NCBI GenBank assembly: GCA_017860295.1
Contig: JAFNAS010000012.1
Location: forward strand, 186,001-250,000
Direction of reading: 5' to 3'
DNA length: 64,000 nt
DNA from: Bacteroidota bacterium
Lineage (GTDB): Bacteria > Bacteroidota > Bacteroidia > Bacteroidales > Paludibacteraceae
Both the position numbers and the translations under genes were made by a program. Below, piece by piece: positions 19,054 through 27,628 of this stretch. Positions within the stretch are counted from its first letter, which is position 1; each line of letters begins with the position of its first letter. The notes under the pieces are model-generated. The model did no database searches. It saw only the letters and a list, made by a program, of their open reading frames with translations, and was not told the origin of the DNA.

Positions 19054-19122
19054 ATTCAATAGAACGCATACGACTTCTATTGTTCAATTAATAAAAACAT
19101 TACCAATTATAATAACTGAATT

Positions 19123-19530
19123 ATGCCGTACGTAAATGTAAAAGTTGTCAAACAACAAGTCGATCAAGAACAAAAGAACGCGTTGATATCCGGATTAATG
19201 GATATAATCGAAAACATCATGGGACGTGATCCGAATTTGACCGTAATAACCCTTGACGAAATAGATCAAACGAATTGGTTCATTGGCAGCCGCCCAATAG
19301 ATTCGTCGAAACAGGAGAAAGTGTGCTCTATCAAGATTCATATTTCAAAAGGCACCAGTTCGGCCGAACAGATGGCGGAGGTAATTAAAGCCGGTAAGGA
19401 GTTGGTAAAACAGACACTCGGATCGAATGACATGACCAATTATTTTATCATCAACGAGCTCAATCCGAACAGTTGGGGATTCGACGGAATTTCGATGACC
19501 ATCCGAAATAGAATGGAACAAAACAAATGA
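19123..19530 (+). CDS. Tautomerase-superfamily protein with two tautomerase-like halves
   Basis: After the initiator Met comes Pro-1 (MPYVNVKVVKQQVDQEQKNAL), the catalytic proline of 4-oxalocrotonate-type tautomerases. Standard monomers of that type have about 62 residues; this protein has 135. The second half, KVCSIKIHISKGTSSAEQMAEVIKAGKELVKQTLG, has the same beta-alpha pattern but lacks an N-terminal Pro. It therefore looks like a fused pair with one active half. The substrate is unknown. A separate single-domain tautomerase occurs at 26269. Confidence 0.8.
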   Translation: MPYVNVKVVKQQVDQEQKNALISGLMDIIENIMGRDPNLTVITLDEIDQTNWFIGSRPIDSSKQEKVCSIKIHISKGTSSAEQMAEVIKAGKELVKQTLGSNDMTNYFIINELNPNSWGFDGISMTIRNRMEQNK

Positions 19531-19667
19531 TCCTGCCAGAACCGAGCAACAAAACTGAAACGGATAGTATTCCCCGATCTGAAGAAGATACAGCATACGA
19601 TGAAGTAGCTTTATCATTTTCAGATATGGATATTTTGTGCTCGTTTTTGCTTGCAGATCTGCCATAA
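19527..19667 (+). CDS. 46-residue ORF overlapping the tautomerase stop (ATGA)
   Basis: The ATG overlaps the TGA of the tautomerase in an ATGA arrangement typical of translational coupling. The product is acidic (TETDSIPRSEEDTAYDEV) with a short hydrophobic end (DILCSFLLADLP). It is below the ORF-track cut-off. No relative was recognised; it may be a chance ORF or the remnant of a longer gene. Confidence 0.3.
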   Translation: MILPEPSNKTETDSIPRSEEDTAYDEVALSFSDMDILCSFLLADLP

Positions 19668-19780
19668 TTTATTCACTACAATAGCAAATACTATTATGTA
19701 ATCTTTTGAAACAGTTACAATACACAACCCATATCATTGGGCATTTTAGATGCTTAACAATAAAAAAAACATCAATAAAT

Positions 19781-20353
19781 ATGAAAAGGATCACGGTGTT
19801 TTGCGGATCAAGCTTTGGTACAGAAAATATCTATCAGTTACAGGCCATTTTACTTGGTGAGACATTGGCAAAACATAACATTGAATTAGTTTATGGTGGT
19901 GCAAATGTTGGACTAATGGGTGCTGTCGCCGATGGTGTTTTGAGTAAAGGAGGAAAAGTTATAGGTGTACTGCCCTCCTTTTTAAAATCAAAAGAAATTG
20001 CTCACGAAAAGCTGACAAAATTGATTTTGGTTGATAACATGCATGAACGCAAAGCGAAAATGAGTGAACTTTGTGATGGTGTGATTGCTTTACCCGGTGG
20101 CTTCGGAACATTAGAAGAATTTTTTGAAATGCTTACGTGGGGGCAACTGGGACTACACAAAAAGCCAATTGCAATACTAAACACTAACGGTTTTTATAAC
20201 CCATTAAAGACATTACTACAAACAATGGTAGACCAGGGCTTTCTAAAAGAGGCCAACCGACAAATGCTTTTAATGAGTGACAACATTGATGAACTTCTTG
20301 ACAAAATGAAGAGCTATGAAGCTCCAACAGTTGGAAAATGGATTAACAAATAA
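19781..20353 (+). CDS. LOG-family protein (TIGR00730-type nucleoside monophosphate phosphoribohydrolase)
   Basis: LOG proteins cleave the N-glycosidic bond of (cytokinin) nucleoside monophosphates. The start MKRITVFCGSSFGTENIYQ, the GGANVGLMGAVADG segment and the signature PGGFGTLEEFFE (PGGxGTxxE) place it firmly in the family. Length 190 from the ATG at 19781 is normal; the longer track ORF adds 25 residues that do not fit. In bacteria without plants as hosts its role is probably nucleotide salvage or clean-up. Confidence 0.93.
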   Translation: MKRITVFCGSSFGTENIYQLQAILLGETLAKHNIELVYGGANVGLMGAVADGVLSKGGKVIGVLPSFLKSKEIAHEKLTKLILVDNMHERKAKMSELCDGVIALPGGFGTLEEFFEMLTWGQLGLHKKPIAILNTNGFYNPLKTLLQTMVDQGFLKEANRQMLLMSDNIDELLDKMKSYEAPTVGKWINK

Positions 20354-20418
20354 AATATTAGAAAACACCGACGATCATACAATAAGCAAGATATCCATCG
20401 TATTAAATCGTTATTCCG

Positions 20419-21039
20419 ATGCTAAAAAGAAAGGACGTACCAAGCATGATAATCTTCGGGGCTGTATTTCCCCTATTAATAGCGCTGACGGCAGTGGTTA
20501 TCTGGTACTATTTCGACCGTTCCGAAGATAGAACAGGCCCCTATTTAGATTTAGTAGGCGGTCTACTTGTGGGATTATTGATAGATCTGCGTTACCTGAA
20601 AAAATGGGTTACAAACAGATGCCGTCTTTCGATGACCTTTATCGGATTCGTATTTATCGTTTATAACGTGATGGTGTATGGATTCTTTATGGGGTTCCCT
20701 GTTTTCAATGTTTTTCTGAGTATAATAGCCGGTTGGTATATGGGCAATCGCCTCTCCGCCAATGCGACCAATTTGCAAGACCAAAAACGGATCATTAACA
20801 GAACCACCCTCTTTGTTGGCGCGACAATGATTGTGATTTGCTCGTTTTCGGCCTATCTTGCCCTGAGAGAAGAAAGTATCGGCCGACAAATAGAAGGAAT
20901 GTTAGGTTTGCATTTTGAAGTAACCCTCCCGATGGTCATCGGAATCATTGTGGTGGGAGGCTTGGCATTGATAACAGCGCAGATATGCTGTATTCGAGTT
21001 ACCATTCACCGGCGATTGAAAATAAATGCCTGCAAATAA
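20419..21039 (+). CDS. Multi-pass membrane protein, unknown function
   Basis: 206 residues with about six hydrophobic segments, including MIIFGAVFPLLIALTAVVIWYYF, LVGGLLVGLLID, FIGFVFIVYNVMVYGFFMGF and MVIGIIVVGGLALITAQI. No catalytic or transport motif was recognised. It is 65 bases after the LOG gene and its 3' end approaches the GNAT gene that follows, so the three are probably cotranscribed. Confidence 0.75.
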   Translation: MLKRKDVPSMIIFGAVFPLLIALTAVVIWYYFDRSEDRTGPYLDLVGGLLVGLLIDLRYLKKWVTNRCRLSMTFIGFVFIVYNVMVYGFFMGFPVFNVFLSIIAGWYMGNRLSANATNLQDQKRIINRTTLFVGATMIVICSFSAYLALREESIGRQIEGMLGLHFEVTLPMVIGIIVVGGLALITAQICCIRVTIHRRLKINACK

Positions 21040-21064
21040 CCTACAAGTATCTCAATACAACATC

Positions 21065-21550
21065 ATGCACATCGATATTTCAAAAGCGACACTTGCCGAT
21101 CTGAAGCCCATCCTTCGGTTGCAAAAAGAGTGTTATCAAACAGAGGCGGAGATCTATAACGACTACGACATACCCCCTTTACTTCAGGATTTGAAAGCAT
21201 TGGAGGAGGAATTTGCTCAGATAACCATTTTGAAAGCGGAGATTCGGGGTGAGCTTGTCGGTTCGGTACGCGGGTACATCGACAACGAAACAGCGCATAT
21301 CGGTAAATTGATTGTAGCTCCCGATTTTCAGAACAGAGGGATTGGTCGACTGCTGATCGGAGCCATCGAATCGACCTTGGCCGGTTGCCAGCAATTTGAA
21401 CTGTTTACGGGCTCGCTGAGCTCCAAAAACCTGTACTTATATTCCAAACTCGGCTACCAGGAATTCTATCGGCAAGAGGCAAGTAACCATCTGACCATGA
21501 TCTTTTTGAGAAAACCAAATACAAACGAGCGAACACAAATTCTGCTATAA
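21065..21550 (+). CDS. GNAT-family N-acetyltransferase
   Basis: An acetyl-CoA dependent acetyltransferase of about 161 residues, counted from the ATG at 21065 (MHIDISKATLADLKPI). Motif A is GKLIVAPDFQNRGIGRLLI (Q/RxxGxG/A), and the later LYSKLGYQEFYR is the family's YxxxGF-like block. The substrate cannot be inferred. The upstream 13 residues of the track ORF overlap the preceding gene and are not needed for the fold. Confidence 0.88.
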   Translation: MHIDISKATLADLKPILRLQKECYQTEAEIYNDYDIPPLLQDLKALEEEFAQITILKAEIRGELVGSVRGYIDNETAHIGKLIVAPDFQNRGIGRLLIGAIESTLAGCQQFELFTGSLSSKNLYLYSKLGYQEFYRQEASNHLTMIFLRKPNTNERTQILL

Positions 21551-21593
21551 ATTGTATCATCATACACCGGCCTGTTTCAAAAGCATCTTCTTT

Positions 21594-22605
21594 ATGACAA
21601 TTGAAAATCTACACAACGAATTGCCCGATAGATTAAAAGCAGAAACCTGCGATACGATTCAGTTTTTCTTACGTTCCAACGCCGATCAGCAAATGCGGTT
21701 CGTCATACATCTTGGAGGGTTGTTGGATTTTGAGGTATTAAAAAAAGCGGTTCGGCTCACAATCTATCAAGAACCTATTTTTTCATACACTTATCAGGAA
21801 GACAGCAATGGAGCCTATTGGCAAAAGCAACGAGAGATTGATTCGGCTCTGTTAGTCGATTGTGTAGACGTTATTGAAGACGAGCAAAGGGAGATCGATA
21901 AATTTATTACCCAGGCCAGTTCGCCTTTCGATTTCCCGCTTGTAAAAATCCGATTGATACGTTGCAAACAGAAAGATGTTCTTTGCATCAACATGAACCA
22001 TACGCCAACGGACGGTGCCGGGCTAAAAGAGTTTGCGCGAATTTTATCCGAGAATTATAATGGGCTGTTAGAAAATCCGGAGTATGCCAGCAGACCAAAT
22101 ATCGGAGGCGATAGAGGTATAAAGCAAGTGACAGATCGTTTTACGTTCCCACAGAAAATACGATTTACGATGCAAGGGCTTAAGAAGCCCAAGAAGAATC
22201 CATCCTGGTCGTTCAACTGGAAAAAAGCCAATAGTGTAAATAGCAACCAATTTGTCACAACAAAAATATCGTCCGAAACTTTTCTCCGTATCAAAACATT
22301 CGGGAAGTGCAACGGATATACTGTTAACGACATTGTGCTTGCGGCTTTCATCCGATCGTTTGTTCGCGCCAGGCAAGGCAACGAAAATGTATCCAAACCC
22401 CTGATTATACCGGTTGATCTACGAATATATAAAGCCTAGTCACAACACCGCACTCTGCAGTTTAACTGCTTCTATGGTAATCAACGTAGGGTATGAATAT
22501 GGAACTTCGTTATTTAGCATCGGATTTACAGGGAATGAGTTACAGGTACACAAAGCAAATCAGTTTCTGTCTGATTTCAAAACAGAACTGGAGAACATAA
22601 AATAG
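21594..22605 (+). pseudogene. Frameshifted condensation/acyltransferase-like protein
   Basis: The first ORF (21594-22439) resembles condensation-domain acyltransferases. NMNHTPTDGAGLKEFARIL is the HHxxxDG-type active-site region with Asn for the first His, and YTVNDIVLAAFIRSF is a second family block. It stops right after IIPVDLRIYKA. The reading resumes one frame over (22414-22605) with KPSHNTALCSLTASMVINVGYEYG, which is the expected continuation (DLR...NLT...). The combined length of about 335 is also shorter than the usual 400 or more, so an internal deletion is likely as well. Read as a decaying gene; a sequencing error is the alternative. Confidence 0.65.
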
Positions 22606-22653
22606 TGCAACAAGTATAAGTTTACAAATATTCATTTTCAACATATTACATTC

Positions 22654-23109
22654 ATGGACGACATTATCGTAAAACCGATCGGTTATGTAAGGAACAATCG
22701 CGTAGACCCCATTGATGACAATTGGTCGTCGGTTGAATCGACCATCGAACTGACAGACGATTTGTCCGATGAATGCCTCGATGGAATCAAGCAATTCTCG
22801 CACGTAGAGATACTTTACTATTTCGACAAATCGACAAAGACGGTTACCGGGAGCGAACATCCACGTGAAAACAGCGCCTATCCGAAAGTTGGCATTTTTG
22901 CGCAACGAAAGAAGGATCGTCCGAACCATATTGGAGCTACGATTGTGAAGGTTGTTAGTCGACAAGGAAAGCAATTTGTGGTACAGAATCTCGATGCTAT
23001 TAACGACACTCCCATTCTTGACATCAAACCGGTTTTCGTTGAGTACCTTCCTCTGGAAGATGTCCAACAACCGAAATGGAGCCACGAATTAATGACAAAT
23101 TATTGGTAA
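22654..23109 (+). CDS. TrmO-like tRNA (t6A37) methyltransferase, TsaA/YaeB family
   Basis: The family methylates t6A37 of threonine tRNAs using S-adenosylmethionine. The start VKPIGYVRNNR, the central FSHVEILYYFD and the segment HPRENSAYPKVGIFAQRKKDRPNHIG (RP-N-IG motif) are diagnostic. With 151 residues it matches the short single-domain form, lacking the C-terminal extension of E. coli TrmO. It stands alone after the broken acyltransferase gene. Some short relatives have unverified activity, so the exact reaction is probable but not certain. Confidence 0.85.
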   Translation: MDDIIVKPIGYVRNNRVDPIDDNWSSVESTIELTDDLSDECLDGIKQFSHVEILYYFDKSTKTVTGSEHPRENSAYPKVGIFAQRKKDRPNHIGATIVKVVSRQGKQFVVQNLDAINDTPILDIKPVFVEYLPLEDVQQPKWSHELMTNYW

Positions 23110-23121
23110 ACTAACGGTAGG

Positions 23122-23496
23122 ATGACTATGAACAGATGCTTCTCTCCACTAAAATGTAAAGATATTTTGACGTTGATCGGATTGATCGTCGTTGGATTTG
23201 GCTGGCTTTTAATTGATCAGATTTTCTTCCCGGAAACATATCAGCGATTTGTGGCTTTTTTTATTCTCATCTTCACACTGTATTATTTGCAATTTGCGAT
23301 TAACAAACCGCTTCGTGTGATACATTACGCAAATTCAATTGCTTTAATAACAGTATTGTTTATTGTGATTGTAAGTATTATCATGCATGTAATTATACTA
23401 CATGATTTTACCTGGAAGTCTATTTGGATCTGGATAATTTCCGGACTTTTACCCTATGTAACCGGGCTTTTGTATCTGAAAATAAAAAGAAAATAG
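23122..23496 (+). CDS. Small membrane protein, unknown function
   Basis: 124 residues with four hydrophobic helices: ILTLIGLIVVGFGWLLI, FVAFFILIFTLYYLQFA, ANSIALITVLFIVIVSIIMHVI and IWIWIISGLLPYVTGLLYL. It ends in KIKRK. It begins 12 bases after the TrmO-like gene. No family recognised. Confidence 0.7.
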   Translation: MTMNRCFSPLKCKDILTLIGLIVVGFGWLLIDQIFFPETYQRFVAFFILIFTLYYLQFAINKPLRVIHYANSIALITVLFIVIVSIIMHVIILHDFTWKSIWIWIISGLLPYVTGLLYLKIKRK

Positions 23497-23609
23497 AACG
23501 ACTGTTGTTATTATTTGGCAGGATCTATTCAATAGAAACAGCAAGATTGTACAAGTTTGGTAAAATGCGGAGGCGTACTTTTGTGCCCATAATCAAAAAC
23601 AATAATAGT

Positions 23610-23990
23610 ATGGACACAAATGATTTACAAAAAGGGACTCTTTACCTCAACGGAGAATGTATTGACATTGAAAAACTGGAATGGAATGCACATCCTGCAT
23701 TCAAGGGTGTATATTTGAAACATGTGATAAAAGGTGAAAGTACCGGTAACCAGTTGAGTTGTCATCTCGTACGTATTGACCCCGAATGCGAAATCGGTTT
23801 GCATAATCATGCCGGAAAGTCAGAATTACATGAAGTGATGGATGGATTCGGAGAGTGTACTCTGGAAGAGACGACATTGCAATACCGGAAAGGAAACGTA
23901 GGATTTATTCCAGCCGACAAATATCATATTGTCAAGGCGGGAGATGAGGGGCTTTTTTTGCTGGCTAAATTTTTCCCGGCATTGTTATAA
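23610..23990 (+). CDS. Cupin-domain protein
   Basis: A 126-residue single cupin. Motif 1 is ECEIGLHNHAGKSELHEVMDGFGE (H-x-H ... E) and motif 2 is GNVGFIPADKYHIVKAGDEG with the later His, giving a likely metal site. The start at 23610 (MDTNDLQKG) is chosen because the longer track ORF overlaps the preceding membrane-protein gene. It ends two bases before the AraC regulator, so the two are one operon. The ligand may be the effector sensed by the regulator. Confidence 0.85.
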   Translation: MDTNDLQKGTLYLNGECIDIEKLEWNAHPAFKGVYLKHVIKGESTGNQLSCHLVRIDPECEIGLHNHAGKSELHEVMDGFGECTLEETTLQYRKGNVGFIPADKYHIVKAGDEGLFLLAKFFPALL

Positions 23991-23992
23991 AA

Positions 23993-24790
23993 ATGATTTG
24001 TATGAAAAAGGAGCAGGAAATGATTTTGAACTTTGCATCCGAATATCTGAACGGTATATCGGTTACGCACGGATATAACATCAACAATGCATTTCCTGTT
24101 CATTTTCATACTACCTACAACTTAGGCATCATTGAATCGGGCGAGCGGGAGTTCTTTTATAGGGGCATAGTTCACCGACTAAAACAAGGCGATATTTTCA
24201 TTATTCAACCTTTCGAACCACATAGCTGCAAATCACCAACCCAATGCGGACATAGCTACAAGATACTCTCTTTCGGTTTAAGCGATGCTCTTTTCTTTCC
24301 GCAATTGAGGCTCGACAATCCGTCCCTACCCGCTCTTCTAAGTGCATTTCACACCCTGATTGAATATGAACGAGCTTCACCCAAATTGGCCGACTTGTTT
24401 AATGATATCATGGCTCAATTAGTTATTTCTACTTCAGCATCGGATGGTGAGGCGCACATAGATGCGAATCGAGAGAAGATTAATCTTGCAAAGCAATACA
24501 TTGAAAACAACAGTCATATTGAATTATCCTTAAAAGAGATAGCCGATATAGCTTGCCTAAGCGAATCTCACTTTAGCCGATATTTCCACAAGCTTTACGG
24601 GTTATCACCGTATGCTTACTATTTGGCATGCAAACTAAAAAAGGCTCAACATGCTTTACTCCAAGAGAAATCAGTTACCGCGATTACTTACGAAGCTGGT
24701 TTTTTCGACCAGAGTCACTTTACCCGATTATTCAAAAAATATGTCGGGGTTACTCCGGGCAGGTATCTCAAAGATAATCGGGGTGATTGA
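23993..24790 (+). CDS. AraC-family transcriptional regulator
   Basis: The N-terminal half is an AraC-type cupin ligand domain (FPVHFHTTYNLGIIESGEREFFYRG; QPFEPHSCKS). The C-terminal 100 residues are a double helix-turn-helix: LSLKEIADIACLSESHFSRYFHKLYG and AITYEAGFFDQSHFTRLFKKYVGVTPGRY. Start alternatives are 23993 and 24002 (MKKEQEM). This layout (AraC_binding plus HTH_18) is common for regulators of LysE-type amino-acid exporters, and such an exporter gene follows 86 bases downstream. Confidence 0.94.
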   Translation: MICMKKEQEMILNFASEYLNGISVTHGYNINNAFPVHFHTTYNLGIIESGEREFFYRGIVHRLKQGDIFIIQPFEPHSCKSPTQCGHSYKILSFGLSDALFFPQLRLDNPSLPALLSAFHTLIEYERASPKLADLFNDIMAQLVISTSASDGEAHIDANREKINLAKQYIENNSHIELSLKEIADIACLSESHFSRYFHKLYGLSPYAYYLACKLKKAQHALLQEKSVTAITYEAGFFDQSHFTRLFKKYVGVTPGRYLKDNRGD

Positions 24791-24876
24791 AAAAGCGATT
24801 GTAGGATCGAATCCTTACCGTAATGACACTTTGACTGATTTACTTATCACGCTAACAAATCATTAAACTCAGGCTC

Positions 24877-25512
24877 ATGACAGGAATCGTACATTTTGAA
24901 ACATTCTTATTGGCGGGCATCTTATTGAATTTAACGCCCGGAAACGACACCATCTTTATCTTGATTAAAAGTATCGGACAAGGAAAAAAAGCCGGCATCG
25001 TGTCGACATTAGGCATAGCCACCGGAGGCATTGGCCACACCATGTTGGCCGCTTTCGGACTCTCGGTTATTATTGCAAAATCGATCTTGCTTTTCAATAT
25101 TATCAAATACCTGGGAGCAGCCTATCTTTTGTACATGGGGTACCAGATGCTGACAAACAAAACACCCCTTGTCACCGATGGAATCATCGAATCGAAATCT
25201 GCCAACTATCGGAAGATCTACCGGGACGGCTTTCTGACGAACATTCTCAATCCCAAAGTGGCGCTTTTCTTTATCGCTTTTCTGCCTCAGTTTATCGACC
25301 CAACGTTTCGCAATACCGTTATCCCGTTTTTGCTACTGGGAGCCACCTTCATAACGACCGGAACCATCTGGTGTATCATACTGGCGCTATTTGCTTCCGG
25401 CATCTTCGGCAAGCTGAAAAGCAACCGAATGGTATCGGCTCTCATAAACAAGTTGTGCGGAATAACTCTCGTTGGACTTGGCATCAAAATAGCTTTGACA
25501 GACAGAAAATGA
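24877..25512 (+). CDS. LysE/RhtB-family amino-acid exporter
   Basis: An inner-membrane exporter with six predicted helices. The family motif LNLTPGNDTIFILIKSIGQGKKAGIVSTLGIATG is at the N-terminus (NxxPGPxxxxV-like), and the central DGFLTNILNPKVALFFIAFLPQFI is the second conserved block. Length 211 is typical. Substrates of the family are amino acids such as threonine, homoserine or lysine. The adjacent AraC regulator with a cupin ligand domain is its likely controller. Confidence 0.93.
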   Translation: MTGIVHFETFLLAGILLNLTPGNDTIFILIKSIGQGKKAGIVSTLGIATGGIGHTMLAAFGLSVIIAKSILLFNIIKYLGAAYLLYMGYQMLTNKTPLVTDGIIESKSANYRKIYRDGFLTNILNPKVALFFIAFLPQFIDPTFRNTVIPFLLLGATFITTGTIWCIILALFASGIFGKLKSNRMVSALINKLCGITLVGLGIKIALTDRK

Positions 25513-25579
25513 GACTAACCGCAAAGAACGCAGAAAATACGCAACGTGTATTATTCAACAATTAACCATCAATAAAAAC

Positions 25580-25948
25580 ATGGAACCAATGAAAGAGATG
25601 ATAGAACAACTGGAGCATCGGCTGGCAGAAGCAATTCGGATAAATGATATCGACTTGCTGGACAAGCTGCTTCATGACGATTTACTTTGTGTGATTCCCG
25701 GAGGAGTAACCATTACCAAAGCGATGGATATGGCATCGCACCGGGCAGGCGACATGCAGGTAGACAAACTGGATCTGACGATAGAAGAGATTCGTATTAT
25801 CGGCGACACGGCAATAGTAACCACCATGTATGACACGAAGGGCACGTTATTGGGAAATCCGATGAAAGGAAAGCTCAAATATATCAGGGTATGGAAAACG
25901 AGTGATGCCGGTCTGCAGGTCATTGCTGCAAGTTGTCTTTCGCTTTGA
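25580..25948 (+). CDS. NTF2-like (DUF4440/SnoaL-type) protein
   Basis: 122 residues with the alpha-plus-beta-barrel pattern of NTF2-like proteins: EQLEHRLAEAIRINDIDLLDKLLHDDLLCVIPGG, VDKLDLTIEEIRIIGDTAIVTTMYDTKG, KYIRVWKTSDAGLQVIAASC. Such proteins bind small molecules or act as simple enzymes. Start alternatives are 25580 and 25589. No catalytic residues can be assigned. It follows the exporter by 67 bases. Confidence 0.8.
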   Translation: MEPMKEMIEQLEHRLAEAIRINDIDLLDKLLHDDLLCVIPGGVTITKAMDMASHRAGDMQVDKLDLTIEEIRIIGDTAIVTTMYDTKGTLLGNPMKGKLKYIRVWKTSDAGLQVIAASCLSL

Positions 25949-26117
25949 AATTGCCAGACGCGAATGCCCAATTTTCAATAGCAAATAAAAACCGCCTCTT
26001 TACTGGTCTGTCTGATAAACCCACTTGCGATCCTGTTTCCCGATGGGTGTTATAAAATGAGGAAATAGTTAACTATGAACCATTAACGGTTTATTGGGCA
26101 GTGTCAAATTTATTTTC

Positions 26118-26125
26118 TATATTTG
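26118..26125 (+). promoter_or_regulatory. candidate -7 element TATATTTG upstream of the small tautomerase
   Basis: TATATTTG matches TAnnTTTG, 35 bases before a 45-codon ORF and 143 bases before the tautomerase gene. The -33 position is poor. Confidence 0.3.
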
Positions 26126-26159
26126 TAATACTGGATGGGTCTGGCTACACATTCGGTAG

Positions 26160-26297
26160 ATGAAAATTCATTTCGGATCGAATAACGAAGTAGAGTATGT
26201 CCGATTTGACGATCTGCTATGGGTGTATCGCGGGCACGAAAAAATAGACAAATCAATATATACAAACCATGCCATCTATAACCTTCGAATCCGGTAG
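26160..26297 (+). CDS. 45-residue ORF of unknown meaning
   Basis: ATG at 26160 encodes MKIHFGSNNEVEYVRFDDLL and ends at TAG 26297, overlapping the start of the tautomerase gene in another frame. It sits behind a promoter-like element. It may be a leader peptide or a truncated gene; the amino acid composition looks protein-like but no relative was recognised. Confidence 0.25.
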   Translation: MKIHFGSNNEVEYVRFDDLLWVYRGHEKIDKSIYTNHAIYNLRIR

Positions 26298-26472
26298 ATT
26301 ATCGGAAGAAACAAAACGTGAGCTTATCCGAAAACTGACGAATATCTCGGCTGATATTACAGGAATTCCCAAAGAATCTTTCTTTGTCTCGATCAGAGAA
26401 TTGCCGGATGATAGTATTACCATTGGAGGGGTAACCGTCAAAGAGATTAAAGCAAAATGGGGTAATATATAA
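26269..26472 (+). CDS. 4-oxalocrotonate tautomerase-like small protein
   Basis: 67 residues beginning MPSITFESGRLSEETKRELIRKLTNISADITGIPKESF, with the catalytic Pro-1 expected after Met removal. The central IRELPDDSITIGG and the end GVTVKEI fit the 4-OT family. Members act as tautomerases, isomerases or hydrolases; the substrate is unknown. The length is standard for the monomer form. Confidence 0.85.
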   Translation: MPSITFESGRLSEETKRELIRKLTNISADITGIPKESFFVSIRELPDDSITIGGVTVKEIKAKWGNI

Positions 26473-26679
26473 AAGTCGAATGCGTAACAGAGAATAACGT
26501 CATCCTCCGTTACGGATCTTTAATCTGTTGTACTACATACACGGGCTGGACCAGATAAGAGATTGTATTGGCATTGAAAATTTATTCAAATAGACAGTTC
26601 GAATATTGAAATCGAACACATTTGCTGCGCATTTTCCGACAAGAAATGCAGCAAGAGTTACCAGGCGAAGAAAGCTTGA

Positions 26680-26844
26680 TTGAAGCAAGAATTTGCTAAC
26701 AGGTATGTTTTTTGCCGCATCGATGCCAGAGCCGAGGTTTTTCTGGAGTACGATCCGGCAGAGAAAGGGTGGGCGCCGATCGACGCAATAAATTATCTGC
26801 TGGTGAATTGTTGTTGGGTATCGGAACAATACTTGGCGGATTGA
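26680..26844 (+). pseudogene. Relic of a YoaP-type GNAT acetyltransferase
   Basis: The open frame between stops reads FANRYVFCRIDARAEVF, then LEYDPAEKGWAPIDA and NYLLVNCCWVSEQY, and ends in TGA. The part around WAPIDA, NYL and N-C-WVS is characteristic of the larger YoaP-like GNAT group. The fragment has no start codon and only about 54 codons, so it is a decayed piece. It is too short for the ORF track. Confidence 0.5.
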
Positions 26845-26996
26845 TCGATTGGTTGAGTAGGGATAACAAAACCAAAACTCTTTTGGACGAGACGGAACGA
26901 ACCGATATTGCATCCATAAGAGTGCTCGAAAAGAGTGGATTTGTGATCTGTAAACAAGTTGATAATCTCCTGTTTAGCTTGAACCTGACGCCTTGA
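26799..26996 (+). pseudogene. Relic of a second GNAT acetyltransferase (C-terminal part)
   Basis: In another frame the sequence reads GIGTILGGLIDWLSRD followed by ETERTDIASIRVLEKSGF, the C-terminal block (N-x-x-S-x-x-VLEK-x-GF) of RimJ-type GNATs. No N-terminal half precedes it in frame. Together with the fragment just before it, this is a patchwork of broken acetyltransferase genes. Confidence 0.5.
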
Positions 26997-27037
26997 AAAA
27001 ATTCGGCCGCTGACATAAACTATCAAAATAGCAGACG

Positions 27038-27481
27038 ATGGATATTGGAATACGAGATGTAGAAGAAAAGGATTTTACGCAGATTGTAGCGTTGTTTCAT
27101 GAATTTGCAGCATTTGAGAAACTGCCGGACAAGATGACCAATTCGGTAGAAAAAATGCACAACGAAAAAGAATTTTTCCATTGTTTTGTGGCCGCAACCG
27201 CAGACAATAGAATTGTCGGATATGTCACTTTTTTTTTCGGATATTATACGTGGATAGGCAAATCGCTGTATATGGACGATTTGTATGTAAAGCCGGAATA
27301 TCGGGCAGCCGGTATCGGAACCATGCTTATCAACCGGGTAATTGCATTGGCAAAGGCTTCGGAATGTCATAAATTGCGTTGGCAGGTATCGGAGTGGAAT
27401 AAACCTGCAATAGCGTTTTATAAACATCTTGGGGCTGAAATAGATGGTACGGAACAAAACTGCGATTTGATTTTTGATTGA
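27038..27481 (+). CDS. GNAT-family N-acetyltransferase
   Basis: An intact acetyltransferase of 147 residues. IVGYVTFFFGYYTWIGKSLYMDDLYVKPEYRAAGIGTMLI carries motif A (YRxxGIG) of the diamine/polyamine acetyltransferase subgroup, and WNKPAIAFYKHLGAEIDG is the C-terminal block. A polyamine or thialysine-like amine is a reasonable substrate guess. The large antisense ORF on the minus strand is a shadow. Confidence 0.92.
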   Translation: MDIGIRDVEEKDFTQIVALFHEFAAFEKLPDKMTNSVEKMHNEKEFFHCFVAATADNRIVGYVTFFFGYYTWIGKSLYMDDLYVKPEYRAAGIGTMLINRVIALAKASECHKLRWQVSEWNKPAIAFYKHLGAEIDGTEQNCDLIFD

Positions 27482-27628
27482 TAGCGTAAAATAGTCCGGG
27501 CGGTTATTGGTCGGGTGGAAAATGTAGATTTGTCGGCTTGTATGAGGTAAACGCTCCATTTGCCGATACAACAGGCACGCCGTTTGGTGCTATAACGGTG
27601 GAATCATGACTAAAATAAATGTTTGTAG

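Noticed and set aside
17824-27481. Integron cassette array
   Set aside because: No attC-like inverted repeats or integrase gene could be seen between the small genes.
27023-27571. 182-residue ORF antisense to the GNAT gene
   Set aside because: Shadow of a well-supported GNAT gene; no features of its own.
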